Shown here: positions 11,783 through 22,403 of the stretch, one piece after another
Layout of the letters: each line of letters starts with the position of its first letter
Numbering within the stretch: position 1 is the first letter of the stretch
NCBI GenBank assembly: GCA_006538405.1
Contig: BJKQ01000017.1
Span: 434,001 to 498,000 of the forward strand
Direction of reading: 5' to 3'
From: Hansfordia pulvinata
Lineage: Eukaryota > Ascomycota > Sordariomycetes > Xylariales
Length of the DNA: 64,000 nucleotides
The notes under the pieces: model-generated
Databases searched by the model: none
Told to the model about the DNA's origin: nothing
Seen by the model: the letters and a program-made list of their open reading frames with translations, nothing else
Position numbers and translations under genes: made by a program

Positions 11783-13122
11783 ATGGAGTTCGTCTACATG
11801 CCCCCGGCGCTTGGCCCGCCGAGTCGGACGATGTGAGCGACAATCAGATGCAGCTCGTTCATCAACCCCGCCACGCGAACTCCAACCCGGCCTTGGGATT
11901 ATTCGAATGGTTCAAGGCCAGCATCAGCACCACAATCAGCAGCTGGCTTCCTTTCTGGAATAGCCCAGCGCACCCGACGTTTGAGCCTCTTCCCGAGACT
12001 CTACCTCTTCCGGAGTCACCCTCAGGCCGTAGCTCTCCCGAAAACGGCTTTCTTCGCGGCCCCGACATCGCCCCCCGGAGATCCTACATCAACGATTACG
12101 ATGCCGACGAGGACGATCTTAGCTTGTTGAATTTCAGCAAACTAAAAATTGAGAGCGGCCCCAAGTACACCAATCTCGACGACTTCTTTAACAACGATGA
12201 GCACTATGCGCTCCCAGGCCTAAATTCGAAACAGTATCGTCTCCAACTCGATCATACCAAGGATCTGGAGCTGCGGAAGTTCGCTGCCGCTAAGTCTCAA
12301 GAACGAGAGCTTCAACGACGTAAGAAGCTACTCGAAGAAAAGAACGCCCGCCTTGCCCCCCTTTGCCTGCGTGCTCCCAATGGTCCCGTCCTGCGAGATC
12401 TCTCAAACCACTGGCAGACAGTCTCGAAAACGCTGCCCGTCAATGGCAGGGCCAAAGTCGACCCCCCGGAGCCTGTAGAGCTATCGGGCCACGATTTCAG
12501 AACACTACTGCCGCGTACCGCCTGGTTGAACGACAACATCGTCCAGGCTGCTCTCGTCTCTCTGGCGCAGTCCATCAACAATGCTCATGGCATCAAGGTG
12601 TCAAAGGACAATCCTGTGGCCCCCAAATGCGTGGCCATCTCCCCCCTTTGGTACACGACGACCCTCGTCCCCAAAGGGCCGAAAAACCACGAACGTCGCT
12701 TCAAACGAACGTGGAACATGACGCCTGACAACTTCCTGAACATTGACACCTTCCTTGTTCCTATCAACCATGGGAATCACTGGACCATTGTCATAGTCCG
12801 CCCATCGCGTCGCATGATTTCGTATGTCGACTCGTTCCACGGAAAGGGCGAGGTGCACCTCAACAGGGTCCACGATTTCGTGCGGACGTTCATCGGAAAC
12901 AGATACGAGGAGGACAAATGGAAAGTCGTCGAATACGCCGTCCCCCTGCAGAACAATGGTTACGATTGTGGCATGTTTGTCATCACCAACGCAATCTATG
13001 TCGCGATGGGCCTGGACCCCGACTCCTACGAAGCCGAAGACATGTGGCCAATGCGCTCATTTATCGCCTGCATGTTGGCTCATGGGGGCTTCAAGGACGA
13101 GTTCGACCTGAATGATCTGTGA
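11783..13122 (+). CDS. Ulp1/SENP-family SUMO protease (C48)
   Basis: Predicted cysteine protease that matures SUMO or removes it from substrates. The C-terminal half is a Ulp1 catalytic domain. It shows TAWLNDNIVQAAL (substrate-site Trp and Asn), PINHGNHWTIVIV (catalytic His near 12777), ISYVDSFHG (catalytic Asp near 12828) and LQNNGYDCGMFVITNA (oxyanion Gln and catalytic Cys near 12966). The N-terminal half is charged and probably disordered, with a coiled-coil-like Lys/Arg/Glu stretch before the protease. The safe start is the in-frame ATG at 11848 (425 codons). An upstream ATG at 11783 opens a frame that joins only if one base is missing in the C/G-rich run near 11800-11812; read that way the N-terminus becomes acidic (PAESDDVSDN) and the gene has 447 codons. 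No intron is needed. The family is certain; the start is not. Confidence 0.88.
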
Positions 13123-13768
13123 TTCCGGGCCCTGAAAGTCTTAAAGACTCGATTTTGCCGGCCATACCAGGCCAAGAGCAAAGGCGTTGTGTTGTGAATT
13201 TGAAGCGTTTTAATCGCATATGATGGTTTATCTGAGAAGGGGAATGCATCCCGGAAGGCGTTGAATGGTCCAGAGAGCTGAATTGGGCTCTCTGCTGCGT
13301 TGTCTTTTTTCCTACAATACCCACCCACCTGTACAGCCAGGCTCGATGCAATTTGCTATTTGGATAGTAGAGGCCAAGAATCAAAAGCGGCAGCGGCCAC
13401 ATTGAACCGTCGCACGGTTCCCTGGCGGAATGTAAATAGAATATGCTGCAAATCACTCGCCAAATATGACGGTCTGCTTTATAAAGACCATACCACTTGC
13501 ATACCTACAGCCTCAAGAGACATCGCCGTCCCTTGATACTGTGACCTGGTACGGCCCACTGAGCCGAAACGAGAAAGATCTTGCCTCTGGATGAAGGAAA
13601 AAAAAGTAAATGACCGCACCCCGTTGGAAATGCTAGAATCGCTGCTCTCCTGATGCCCTACTGCGCCGTGGTCGCTTCCATGCTGTCGTCCCACCGACTA
13701 CTTTTTGTTTCTCCTGCCTGCCTGTCGAGTCCAAATGCGCAAACTACCCGGTAGAGAACTCGTCGGGC
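13123..13768. other. Convergent 3' intergenic region
   Basis: The protease gene (+) and the flavoprotein gene (-) end facing each other. The 645 bp should hold two 3' ends; I see no gene or strong repeat. Confidence 0.6.
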
Positions 13769-16159
13769 TTATAGCTGGGTCACTGTGACGGGACGAGTCA
13801 GTATGAAAGGAACGAGGGGAAATGAATTCGCAGAAAGCACAATAAGGAACTCACTGATCTGGCCGAGCTTCTTGCTGCAAAAGGTGTTGAAGTAGGCGTT
13901 GAGGGCCTCGACGGTGCCGCCGCCCTCCTCGAGCCCGACGACGGCGCCCACGTATCCGTCGGGGCGGACGACGACGACGCCGCCCCGGTCCTGGTCGAGG
14001 CCCATCTTGGCGTGGGCGGAGGCGCGGGCGTCGGGGACGCGGCGGTCCCAGCGGTCGTCGGCGAAGACCAGGTCGCGGTAGCGGGCGAGGATGGGGGGCA
14101 GGTCGCGGCGGATCTCGACGCGGGCGCGGGGGCAGGCGAAGACGGTGGCGAAGGTGAAGAAGCGCGAGTGCGGGTTGCAGACCTCGTGGTGGGAGACGGA
14201 GCCGAGGTCCGGGCGCAGGTAGGCGGCCAGGAAGCTGGAGCGGCGGCCGAGGTGGAAGGCCAGGTCGGCCAGGGCCTGGCGGGTGACGGCCGGCGAGCCG
14301 GCGAAGACGTAGACGCGGAAGCTGCCGTTGAGCGGAACCTGCTGCTCCAGGTGCACCACGTTGGCGTCGGTGACCCGCGTCACGTCGGCGTTGGTCAGCA
14401 GCCGCCCGGTGCGCAGCCGGGTCCCCGCCGGGTGCATCAGCGGGTGCTGTGCCGGGTGCGACGGCGACCAGTTGAGCGCGTTGGCCTGGTAGGCCACCCC
14501 GTACCCGCTGGTGAACTCGCAGGCCTCCTTGAACGTCTGCACGAACTCGTTGTCGTCGTCCTTCGTAGCGGCTGGGCTGGAGGAGGTGGAGGTGAAGATA
14601 TCGCTGTCGCCGGGAGCGGCGGAGGACTCGATCGAGGAAGGGGAGGACTCCTGCGCTGCGGTGTAGTGCGGCTTCTCGCACGAGGCGGCCTCGACCTCGT
14701 CGGCGCCGGGAGGGCGCTGCGAGAAGAGCTTGGCGTAGCGGTTGTCAAAGTCGAGGAGGCGCTCGGCCACGTCGCGGCGCTCGGGCTCGTACGTCGTCAG
14801 CAGCGCGCGGTCTGCAAACCCGGACTCCACGGCGTGGATCTTCCATGCCAGGTTCTGCGCATCCAGGAACGCCGTGTTCATGCCTTGGCCAGCTTTGGGC
14901 TGTGGTGCGCGAAGGGGAACGTGTTAGTCGAGTGCTCTGCATGGAAGTGTGCTGGGTCGGGTCAAGCAGCTCAGCCGAGCCCAAGCTCTACTCTACCCCC
15001 TGTTCGTCCTTTGGGGCCATGCTCTGGGCTACTTACACTGTGGGTGTGGCATGTGTCGCCGCCGAGGAAGACGCGGTGGTCGAGAGTGTACTTGTCGGCG
15101 ATGCCCTGGCCGATCGGGTAGACCGAGTACCATTCGACGCGCTCCCACTCGATGTGGTAGGGCCGCAGGATCTTCTTTGCCGCGTCCTGGACCTCCTTCT
15201 CCGAGGCCGTCTTGCGCGGGTCAAAGTCCTTGTCCGTCGACGACGCAATCTGGATGTAGAGTCGCACCATGTTGTTCTCGCGTGGAATCACCATGATCGA
15301 GCCGTGCGCAGAGTGGATGGTGCATTTCATCTACAGGGTTGGTGTGAGCGAGAGTGCGTTGGGTCTGGGGTGCTGTCGCCGTCGTCATGTCGTGCACTCA
15401 CCTTGATATCCGGGAAATCCGTCTCGACGACGCCGTCCATGACGCCCCACACATGCTGGATGGGGTCCTTGTGCGTGATCTTGATGCCGAGTTGCTCGCG
15501 GATGAAGGATCGGGCGCCCTCGCCCCCAAACAGGTACTTGGCGTAGACGGTCTCCCGCGTGGTGCCGTCGACATGCTGCAGGTTGACCTCGACAGGGTAG
15601 TCGGGGCTGGCGCGCTCGTCCGTCTTGAAGCCCTTGATGCACCAGGGGCGCTGCAGCTTGACGCCGTGCTTCTGGAGGTCGGCGATGAAGACGCGCTCGA
15701 TCAGGCCCTGGTGCAGTAGGGTGGTGTAGGGGTAGCGGGCGTCGATGAAGTTGGGGCAGCTAGCGTAGGTGCCGGTGCGGACGATGCCGCGGCGCGCAGC
15801 CTCCTTGTCCTTGGGAGGGTCCCAGAAAGCAACCTCGAAGACGCGCGCCGGCTTGTGGCCCATGATGGCGTGTTTGAGGCCCATATTGCGCAGGATGTCA
15901 AGGGACCGCGGCTGAATGCCGTCGGCGCGTCCCGTCGGCGTCGGCTCGGCGCGGTTATCGACGTGCTTGATCTTGTAGCCCCAGCGCGCCAGGCATGTCG
16001 AGAGCATGAGCCCGACGGGGCCTGCGCCAATGATGACTGTGGAGGTGTAAGCGGTGCTGAGGAGAGGAACTTGTGTAGATGCGTAGTTGTAAGGGCGAGC
16101 ATACCTATATCATAGCAGTTCTCGGCCGGCCGCACATGGGGAGGCTGAAACTCCATCAT
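13769..16159 (-). CDS. Phenol-2-monooxygenase-like FAD monooxygenase
   Basis: Predicted class A flavoprotein aromatic hydroxylase (PHBH fold plus C-terminal thioredoxin-like domain). Exons on the minus strand are 16159-16105, 16036-15402, 15330-15037, 14899-13855 and a tiny last exon 13782-13769, giving 680 aa. If the last 72-nt intron is retained the frame stays open and ends at the same stop (704 aa). The Rossmann motif [11 protein letters not shown] is at residues 19-29, split by intron 1. [12 protein letters not shown] follows, and the FAD ribityl-binding segment [17 protein letters not shown] spans about 321-335. The usual DG motif reads [10 protein letters not shown] (189-198), with Glu in place of Asp. 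Residues about 390-445 are a Ser/Asp/Glu-rich insert not usual in the family. The substrate is unknown. No catabolic cluster partners flank it, so a biosynthetic or detoxifying role is equally possible. Confidence 0.9.
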
Positions 16160-17372
16160 TCGGTCTGCGAGAACCTCACAGCGATCGGGAAGAGTTGCAC
16201 GACGGTTGTGAGACGGCCTGGGTGAGGTAGATGTTGAAAATCACGACACCCAGCAAACAAGATCAGTCTGGGGCGATAGAGCGGATAGCGGGAGGGGTTT
16301 GTTGTGAACAGCGAGACGGAGGCGCCGGAGGAAGATGAGTCTATTTGGGTATCATAGAAAAAACAAGCTGGTCGCCATCAGCATTGAATGTTATTCGGGC
16401 AAGCACTGGCCCCGAGGGAACCATGGGAGCAAGCTGGTCTTATACATGGAGGTACGAGGAAGCGCGCGGGATCACGGACACGACAGGGAGCGACGAGGGG
16501 CAGGCTGAGGCGTGGCAGGCGACGAAGAGCTAGAGCTCGCGGCGTGACAGACGACGCAACCCGAAGCTCACAGCCGGATGACCGTCTGGCTGGGTCTGGC
16601 TGGACCCGCGCGGCGGCCATGGCGAAGGCGGGCTAGTAAGAACCGTCCCACACGGCAGCAAATGTCGGGAGTTGGCGATAGGCCCGGCAAGTCAGGGTGG
16701 CAAGGGACCCTTGGGAACCAGGCTATTCGCGGTGGGCAGCCAGGGAGGCAGAGGTGTCAGGTCCGAGCCACAGGAGGGCCGTCAGAGGGACTGGGACGGC
16801 GCTGATTCGCTGGCTTGCTGTGCCCGGGGGGGCGGCGGCGGCAGTCGACGATGTCAGGGTTGGGCGGCTGGCTGGCACGAGCTGGCCGGCGTGCGGCACG
16901 TCGAGGCGGCATGTCGTGGTGGAGCCGTGGGAGCCGCGGCGGGGTCGAAGCCGGCTTCGAGAATCGGGAAGTGAAGATGGCTTTACTGCGGCGCCCAAAG
17001 TTAATAGGTGGGCGGGAGAGCGTGACACGGGTGTGTGGGGGGAGCTAACAAGGTCCATGCGAGTGTGTGCTTACCATACATGATGAGCCACCTGACGAAC
17101 AGTTGGAGAGCCGATAAGAACACTGGGTGGCGTCAGATCTGGTCGCGTCACAGATCTGTCCAGTAGATATAGCAGCACGGATGAGGCACTGGACGACGAC
17201 ATAACGGCCATGGCTGCTCCCCCACAGCAACCCTGCCTGACGTATTAGGCGAGCCTTGAACCCGCGCAGTGTGGAAAGAAGATTGATGGACGCGTCCACG
17301 GGTGTGATAACGCCCTCCAGCATCCTGCTCATGGCATTCACGTCTGGCACGCATTCCTGCTATCAGTATTCC
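16160..17372. other. Intergenic, upstream of flavoprotein and downstream of HET gene
   Basis: A 1.2-kb stretch containing the promoter of the minus-strand monooxygenase and the 3' end of the HET gene. Short GC-rich open frames overlap in several frames without domain content. No gene called. Confidence 0.5.
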
Positions 17373-19160
17373 TCACTGCACAGCACAGTCAGACTTGGAG
17401 CCCCGTGTCATGAGCTGGGGCGTCACGGATATTTCATAGTCGTGAGAAGAATCAGGCCCAATCTTCTTCCAAGTCGTCGAAATCCCAATCCGGATGGGCT
17501 TCTCCTTGCCGCTAGGGGGACAGACCTCGAGCATCAGCCTGTGCGGTAGTGACAGACAGGGACAGGGCCACACGCTGGGGAGATGCGCGTGGTCCTGTTC
17601 GGCCACCGTGTCGAGAAACGTAATATCCTGCCCCGCGAGTGCGCTGAGAGCCTTGGGGTCATCACTCAGCCATATATGCGGTCGGAAGTCCCGGGTTCTC
17701 ATGCCCAACACAAACGCTCTCAGAGACTCTGTTCTTGTTACGCTGTGGGTGTAGCCCTTCAAGGACACCTTGATCAGCTCGATCTCCAGATAACCATCAA
17801 ATTTTTGGCCCTGCGTCACGAAATGCTTGGGCTGCTGTGGCTGCCAGCTGTCCACAGGCCAGACACGCTTGAGTCGCAGCTCGAAAGGGTGATTTTCCGC
17901 GAACCCACCGCTGTACGATAGTGCAAGACGCCCGGAGCCCAAGTGCTCATGAGTAGCCATGTAAGTCATCGTCGATTTGACGTCCCTCATGATGTAGATT
18001 GTCCTGGCCGAGTTGCGACTTCCCGAGACGGGGTCGACCGAGATGGGAGGCAGCTCATGGGCGTCCTTCCGGACGAAGCACCCGGATTGCAAGTCCGACA
18101 CGCGAATGCTTAACTCTTCTCTCCACTTGCCACTCCGCTCAGTGTAAATGTTCAAAGGTACCAGGAGTTCGCCGTGGGCGTTACCATTGGGACGCGTCCT
18201 GGTCTGGGGGATGGTCGTGTAGAAAGGCGTCGTGATTCGCAAGCCCTTGTTGGTCATGGCGAATTCCGGGTTGATGCTTGGCTCGTGGATGTAGCTAGCC
18301 GATCCCATGTCTGCGAATTCACGGGGAGAATGGGCCAGGATCCCGCGCACCTGCTCTTGGCCCTCGGAACGCCAGGCAAATAAGGACAGGTCGTTGGTCA
18401 CCTTCATGATTTCCTCTTGCAGCCTCTGGAAGGCCTTATCCCCCTCTCCGTATAACATGGGCATGTTGACGTCGAAGATGCCGAGCAACGAGTAAGCTTC
18501 ATCTTCTACCCGGGACGTCTGGCGGTATCGCGCCCACGACATCCTCCGCGCGATCGGGATCAAGCCGAGCTGCCCCTCCAGGTTGCGGTCCGAGTTGGTC
18601 TTGGCATCAGAATGGAGGATCGTCGTGTCGATGTTTGTGATTGACGCCAGCCTAGCGCTCAGGTCGCTGCGCGTGCCGAAGAACCGCCAATGCATGTCGT
18701 AGAACTCGACCTTGAGCGGGGCGATGAGCTCCTGCAGCGTCCAGCCCCGGAAGAACCATCGGCACTCGTCCAACGGCTGGCCGCTGGAAGGGCTTGCGGC
18801 GTCTTCCGCGGCGCTGTCAAAGTCCTCGATTTGGACGAAGCAGAGCGTCGCCGCAGCATACCATTTGAACATGGAGTTGATTGCCTCTCCCAGCTCGGAG
18901 CTGCTGGCCTTGTCGATGCAGCAGTTGTCGATCCAGATGTACGACTTCCCATGCGCGGTGGCCAACTTCACCGCCTTGTCGATCTTGGACCAGTTCAAGT
19001 GGCGGTTGGAAGTGCCCCTGTTGAGGTAGTCCTGGTAGGTCACCTCCGGAGCCCCCGTCTGGGCCCAGGTGTGGGAGAGGATGGCGTAGGGCGGTGTTTC
19101 GCGGTTCGGCCACTGCGCATCGCTCTCCAGCTCCAGGGTGCGGCAATTGATGAGCCTCAT
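17373..19160 (-). CDS. HET-domain (heterokaryon incompatibility) protein
   Basis: Single-exon 595-aa protein starting MRLINCRTLELE, the standard opening of HET proteins. Core blocks are PPYAILSHTWA (residues about 23-33), KSYIWIDNCCIDKASSSELGE (about 71-91) and WFFRGWTLQELIAPLKVEFY (about 134-153). After the domain comes the common extension LLGIFDVNMPMLYGEGDKAF. The C-terminal 300 residues are not assignable. HET domains trigger programmed cell death after non-self recognition in filamentous fungi; here no partner (NLR, small HET-s-like or allelic gene) is adjacent, so an allorecognition role is inferred from the family alone. It lies next to two secreted-peptide genes. The start codon and length fit the family and there is no disruption. 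Confidence 0.94.
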   Translation of the reverse strand: MRLINCRTLELESDAQWPNRETPPYAILSHTWAQTGAPEVTYQDYLNRGTSNRHLNWSKIDKAVKLATAHGKSYIWIDNCCIDKASSSELGEAINSMFKWYAAATLCFVQIEDFDSAAEDAASPSSGQPLDECRWFFRGWTLQELIAPLKVEFYDMHWRFFGTRSDLSARLASITNIDTTILHSDAKTNSDRNLEGQLGLIPIARRMSWARYRQTSRVEDEAYSLLGIFDVNMPMLYGEGDKAFQRLQEEIMKVTNDLSLFAWRSEGQEQVRGILAHSPREFADMGSASYIHEPSINPEFAMTNKGLRITTPFYTTIPQTRTRPNGNAHGELLVPLNIYTERSGKWREELSIRVSDLQSGCFVRKDAHELPPISVDPVSGSRNSARTIYIMRDVKSTMTYMATHEHLGSGRLALSYSGGFAENHPFELRLKRVWPVDSWQPQQPKHFVTQGQKFDGYLEIELIKVSLKGYTHSVTRTESLRAFVLGMRTRDFRPHIWLSDDPKALSALAGQDITFLDTVAEQDHAHLPSVWPCPCLSLPHRLMLEVCPPSGKEKPIRIGISTTWKKIGPDSSHDYEISVTPQLMTRGSKSDCAVQ

Positions 19161-19993
19161 CGCTGGAGACGCTCAGGGTCGTGTAAGGCTGGCGGGCGGG
19201 TGGCGGTCGCTGTCACACCAGAGCATGGATGGAGGGGCAAGAGGGACAGGAGGGACAAGAGGGCCAGGAAGAACTAATCCCGAGACGGGGACGAGATGGG
19301 CAGAGAGCAATCTCGAGCCATCGTGATCAACGCCTGGGTTTGTTCTGATGAGCCTTGCCGGCCAAGCTGGCCCCAAGCAGCTGAAGGGCGACCAATCACG
19401 GGACTGTATACGGGTGCGTCGGTGGGCTGTGCGAGACCTCAGCCAGGGAGGCGCTTGCGCTGCCGATCTCCATCTCAAAATCGAGGTGAATTTGCTTGAT
19501 AAGTCAGGGCGAACGCAGAGATGGCACCTGGTCCTGTATCGTGGTCAAAGTAGTGTAAAAGTGGTGGTGGTGGTGTAACCGGGAGAATTATCACAGGCAG
19601 CCCCATTCTGCCGAAACTGCCCAAAACCCAACACTCTCCTTGTCCGGCGGTCGTACCTTCCATACCTACACCCCACCGGACCTACTTTGCAAGCGTGTAC
19701 CTAGGCGGGAGGAAACATTGTAGCAACCAATAAGACTGGGCACTCTGTTTGACAGGCTGGCTCGTGGGAATGCTCTCTTGAACAGCAGCATCGATCATGT
19801 CACATCCACGCGTCGAATTTCGAATCCATGATTTCACCCGCCCGGGCCTACAAAGAGCATGCAATTATGATTATCAGCCCCACCCGAATTCGAGAAAGCC
19901 CTCCGGACGAGATCGAAGACCATGTGCGACGAAGAGACCACAAGACGGCAACGCCAGAAAACCTCGCAGCCGCTGCATAGGACCACTTCTGGC
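19161..19993. other. Intergenic, HET promoter side
   Basis: An 830-bp stretch between two minus-strand genes: the promoter of the HET gene and the 3' end of the secreted-peptide gene. It contains a short GGT-unit tract near 19561. No gene seen. Confidence 0.5.
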
Positions 19994-20454
19994 CTAAGAC
20001 GAGCTGCAGATGCAGAACAGGTGGCCCTCCATTCCCTCGGGGGGCGGCCTGCGTGCAGCGCGTCAGCATTCATCATGAGCGAGCGAACCGATGAGGGCGA
20101 TATTCCGCCGGCAACAAGACGACAACAAGGGGTCGGGTCACGGCAAGACTTACGCTCCGCCTCCCAGCACAGAGTTCGTGCAGCGGGCTGTGTTTCCGTA
20201 CAGACAGGGGGTGCAGTCCGCGTCCGTGTTGCAGAAAGAGGGCTCCTCTTGCCTGGACTGAATGGTGTGGCCTGCAGTATGGCGGGTCAGCCCTGAATTC
20301 TCGAGAGGGCCGAAGCAGCCCTGGGCGGCCACAGCGGCACGGCGGACTTTGGGAAGGAGACAGTGGACTCACGCTGGGCAGGGCTGGCTACCAGCGCGGA
20401 GACGCTGGCTGCCGCCGCCAGGAGACTGGCTACACTGCTGGTCTTGAAGAGCAT
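19994..20454 (-). CDS. Small secreted six-cysteine protein
   Basis: Spliced gene too short to show as one frame. Exons on the minus strand are 20454-20373, 20271-20154 and 20048-19994 (255 nt, 84 aa). Introns are 101 and 105 nt, with GTGAGT and GTAAGT donors, CTGAC branch points and CAG acceptors, and all phases agree. The N-terminus (MLFKTSSVASLLAAAASVSA) is a clear signal peptide. The mature part has six cysteines at residues 41, 47, 50, 58, 79 and 81, spacing C-x5-C-x2-C-x7-C-x20-C-x-C, in a Gly/Pro-containing background. An even cysteine number and secretion suggest a disulfide-stabilised extracellular protein such as an effector or antimicrobial; no family is recognised and function is unknown. 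A TATAAAA lies 97 nt upstream of the ATG. Confidence is good for the exon structure and low for any role. Confidence 0.78.
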
Positions 20455-20550
20455 GATGGTGACTTGTGTCGTCTTGTAGGCGAGCTGTTCTTCTCACAAG
20501 GTTGTTTGGGAGGCTCACAACTGAGTTTCATGACGCTCGCGGGCGATCGC

Positions 20551-20557
20551 TTTTATA
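20551..20557 (-). promoter_or_regulatory. TATA box of secreted six-cysteine gene
   Basis: TATAAAA on the minus strand, preceded by CCAA, 97 nt upstream of the start codon at 20454. Spacing fits a short leader and a strongly inducible promoter. Confidence 0.6.
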
Positions 20558-22058
20558 TTGGCGACAGCCTTCTTCTGAGTCCTCTTCTTCTTCTCTTCCT
20601 TCGACTAACAGCGCCCTCTGATACCCCTGGGTCACGGCTTGTTCAAGCCGCGAGTTCCGAGCTTGTCGCAAGATCCCACGGGTGAGTAGAGGCCTGGCGG
20701 GATGGGTGCATCGCGTCGAATCGACCTGGTTTCGGTGCTGCTAACCGAGACTCTAGCCTCATTGTCCTTAGGGTGCCGTGGTGCTAAGATGAGATGGCTG
20801 TGAGCATATGCTTCTACCTCCACCTATATAATGCCGGAGTTGACTGGCTGGCAGGTGTTGGGCATTATGCGACTGCGATACGGCCAGACGTGTCTACGAA
20901 ACGCGAAGGATGATCGCGGCTTACTCGTACACGCTGGCAAGCTTGCCTCGCTCCAGAGGGCCAACGAAACGCGCCCGTCTGTTGCGTCACTAAGTCGGAG
21001 GGCGCTTGGATTTGGCTGTGCTCGCATTAGCACATCCGCAGATGCGGACACCAGGCTCGACATGATCAGGTAACCCCAACGGGCGAGAGAAGATACACGA
21101 TCTCAGCCTTAGGGGCAACAAACATGCTATTCTCAACTTGATCCGCCGTGAGGAGAAGATGCAGCTCAGGCCCAAGAGGCTCTTGCTGGCTGGCGTTGGT
21201 CAAAGTATCGTGCGGCAGCCAAAATAACGACCGCAGTCCCGTCGACTTCAGCAGCTGGATTCTATTCGCCAAGCATCTCGAGGGTTTAGTTGAAAGAAAT
21301 AGAAGAGAGAACCTCCCATTAGCAGATCTGGTGACATACGCTCAGGTGCTATGAATATACCCTCACGTCACCTTAGGCGATGGCCCGCTCGCGAACCTTG
21401 GACCTTGACCTTTACAGCCCTTTCTGCGCACCAATTCAGCTCCAGAACCCGCTTCAGGTACGAGGTCGCGCCTGTGGACAGCGACCGATGGATGACTGCA
21501 AGCTTCATGAGATTTGATTTCCTAGTGGCAGGAGAGCGGGCACAACGACGGCGGCCGCCGGGTCAGAGAGCCATAAGGTGTCGACATGGTCGCATCCATG
21601 TGTCCAACATGAATCGCGAAGAGTCGTTAGGATACGAAATCTGGTCATTGGACTGCTTCACCTCATCTCTGGGTAAGCACCACCGCCTGCCTCGGGCACA
21701 GGTCGCTTACTTATCCCCTATTCGGATAGTGATCCGCAAACCCATAATGTCTGTTGCATCCTGCACAAGTAGCGACTTGGACTTGGCTACGACGTGGCAC
21801 AGAACATGACTATGAGTGCATGGAACTAAAACCCCACTGTCACCTGGCAGTCTGGTCAGCATGGATTCTCGCCGCCCTTCCCCGCCGCTTGTCGACCCCA
21901 TAGAGTGGTCGGACGTCAACGGCGGTACGCCTTGGCGCCGTCCTAAGACAGCTAACAGCGTCCTCTCAAGACGCCGGCCACGCTCTGGGTTGTCTATAGG
22001 AGACCAACAGACACCATTGGGATTGCAATAGAAGCAGGGCCGTTGTCGTGGAACGGGG

Positions 22059-22064
22059 TATAAA
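22059..22064 (+). promoter_or_regulatory. TATA box of Kex2-type cysteine peptide gene
   Basis: TATAAA about 98 nt upstream of the ATG at 22157, with a second TATAAG at 22070. The same spacing is seen on the other arm of the divergent pair. Confidence 0.65.
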
Positions 22065-22156
22065 GAGGGTATAAGTCGTTCGCTGTCACCTCTCCACTTT
22101 GTCTGCCCCGCGACCACACCACTCATCCAACCAACCAGCCTATCGTCAAAGCTACC

Positions 22157-22403
22157 ATGAGATCCTTCGTCATCACACTGGCTCTGGCCGCCTTCCAATT
22201 CGCATTTGTTGCTGCGTCTCCGCTTGCCGTCGACTCCGCCAGCGAAGGGAACTCCCTCAAGCGCCAGTCGTGCAGGATATTCCAATGCCCCGAAGGGACC
22301 AAGTGCTGCTACAGCGGCAACAGCGTGAGCAGATCCCCTGAGCGACAAAAGCTTGCGACGCCTCACTGACACCCATATCAAGTGTGACACTTGCTACCAG
22401 TGA
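22157..22403 (+). CDS. Secreted Kex2-processed six-cysteine mini-peptide precursor
   Basis: Two exons, 22157-22324 and 22383-22403, with a 58-nt intron (GTGAGC donor, CTGAC branch, AAG acceptor), encode 62 aa. Residues 1-20 are a signal peptide ending VAA. A short acidic propeptide ends in the dibasic LKR (34-36), a Kex2 site, and releases a predicted mature peptide of 26 residues. Its cysteines are at 39, 44, 50, 51, 57 and 60, spacing C-x4-C-x5-CC-x5-C-x2-C; the second exon supplies the last two and the stop. The C-C-CC-C-C order is the arrangement of inhibitor-cystine-knot mini-proteins, so a knotted fold is plausible, but the pairing is inferred. No known family is recognised. It is divergent from the other secreted-peptide gene and near the HET gene. 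Confidence 0.8.

Larger units (their letters stand above)
20455..22156. promoter_or_regulatory. Divergent region between two secreted-peptide genes
   Basis: The two small secreted-protein genes are transcribed outward from this 1.7-kb region, each with its own TATA box at the edge. One TACTCGTA lies at 20922. Open frames inside are short and conflicting. No further gene supported. Confidence 0.55.

Noticed and set aside
14012..15121. 369-codon plus-strand frame
   Set aside because: Antisense to the flavoprotein gene, whose motifs and introns are unambiguous.
22157..22403. Calling the knot-like peptide a toxin
   Set aside because: The cysteine order alone does not show toxicity; many knottins are inhibitors, antimicrobials or signals. 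Function is left open.
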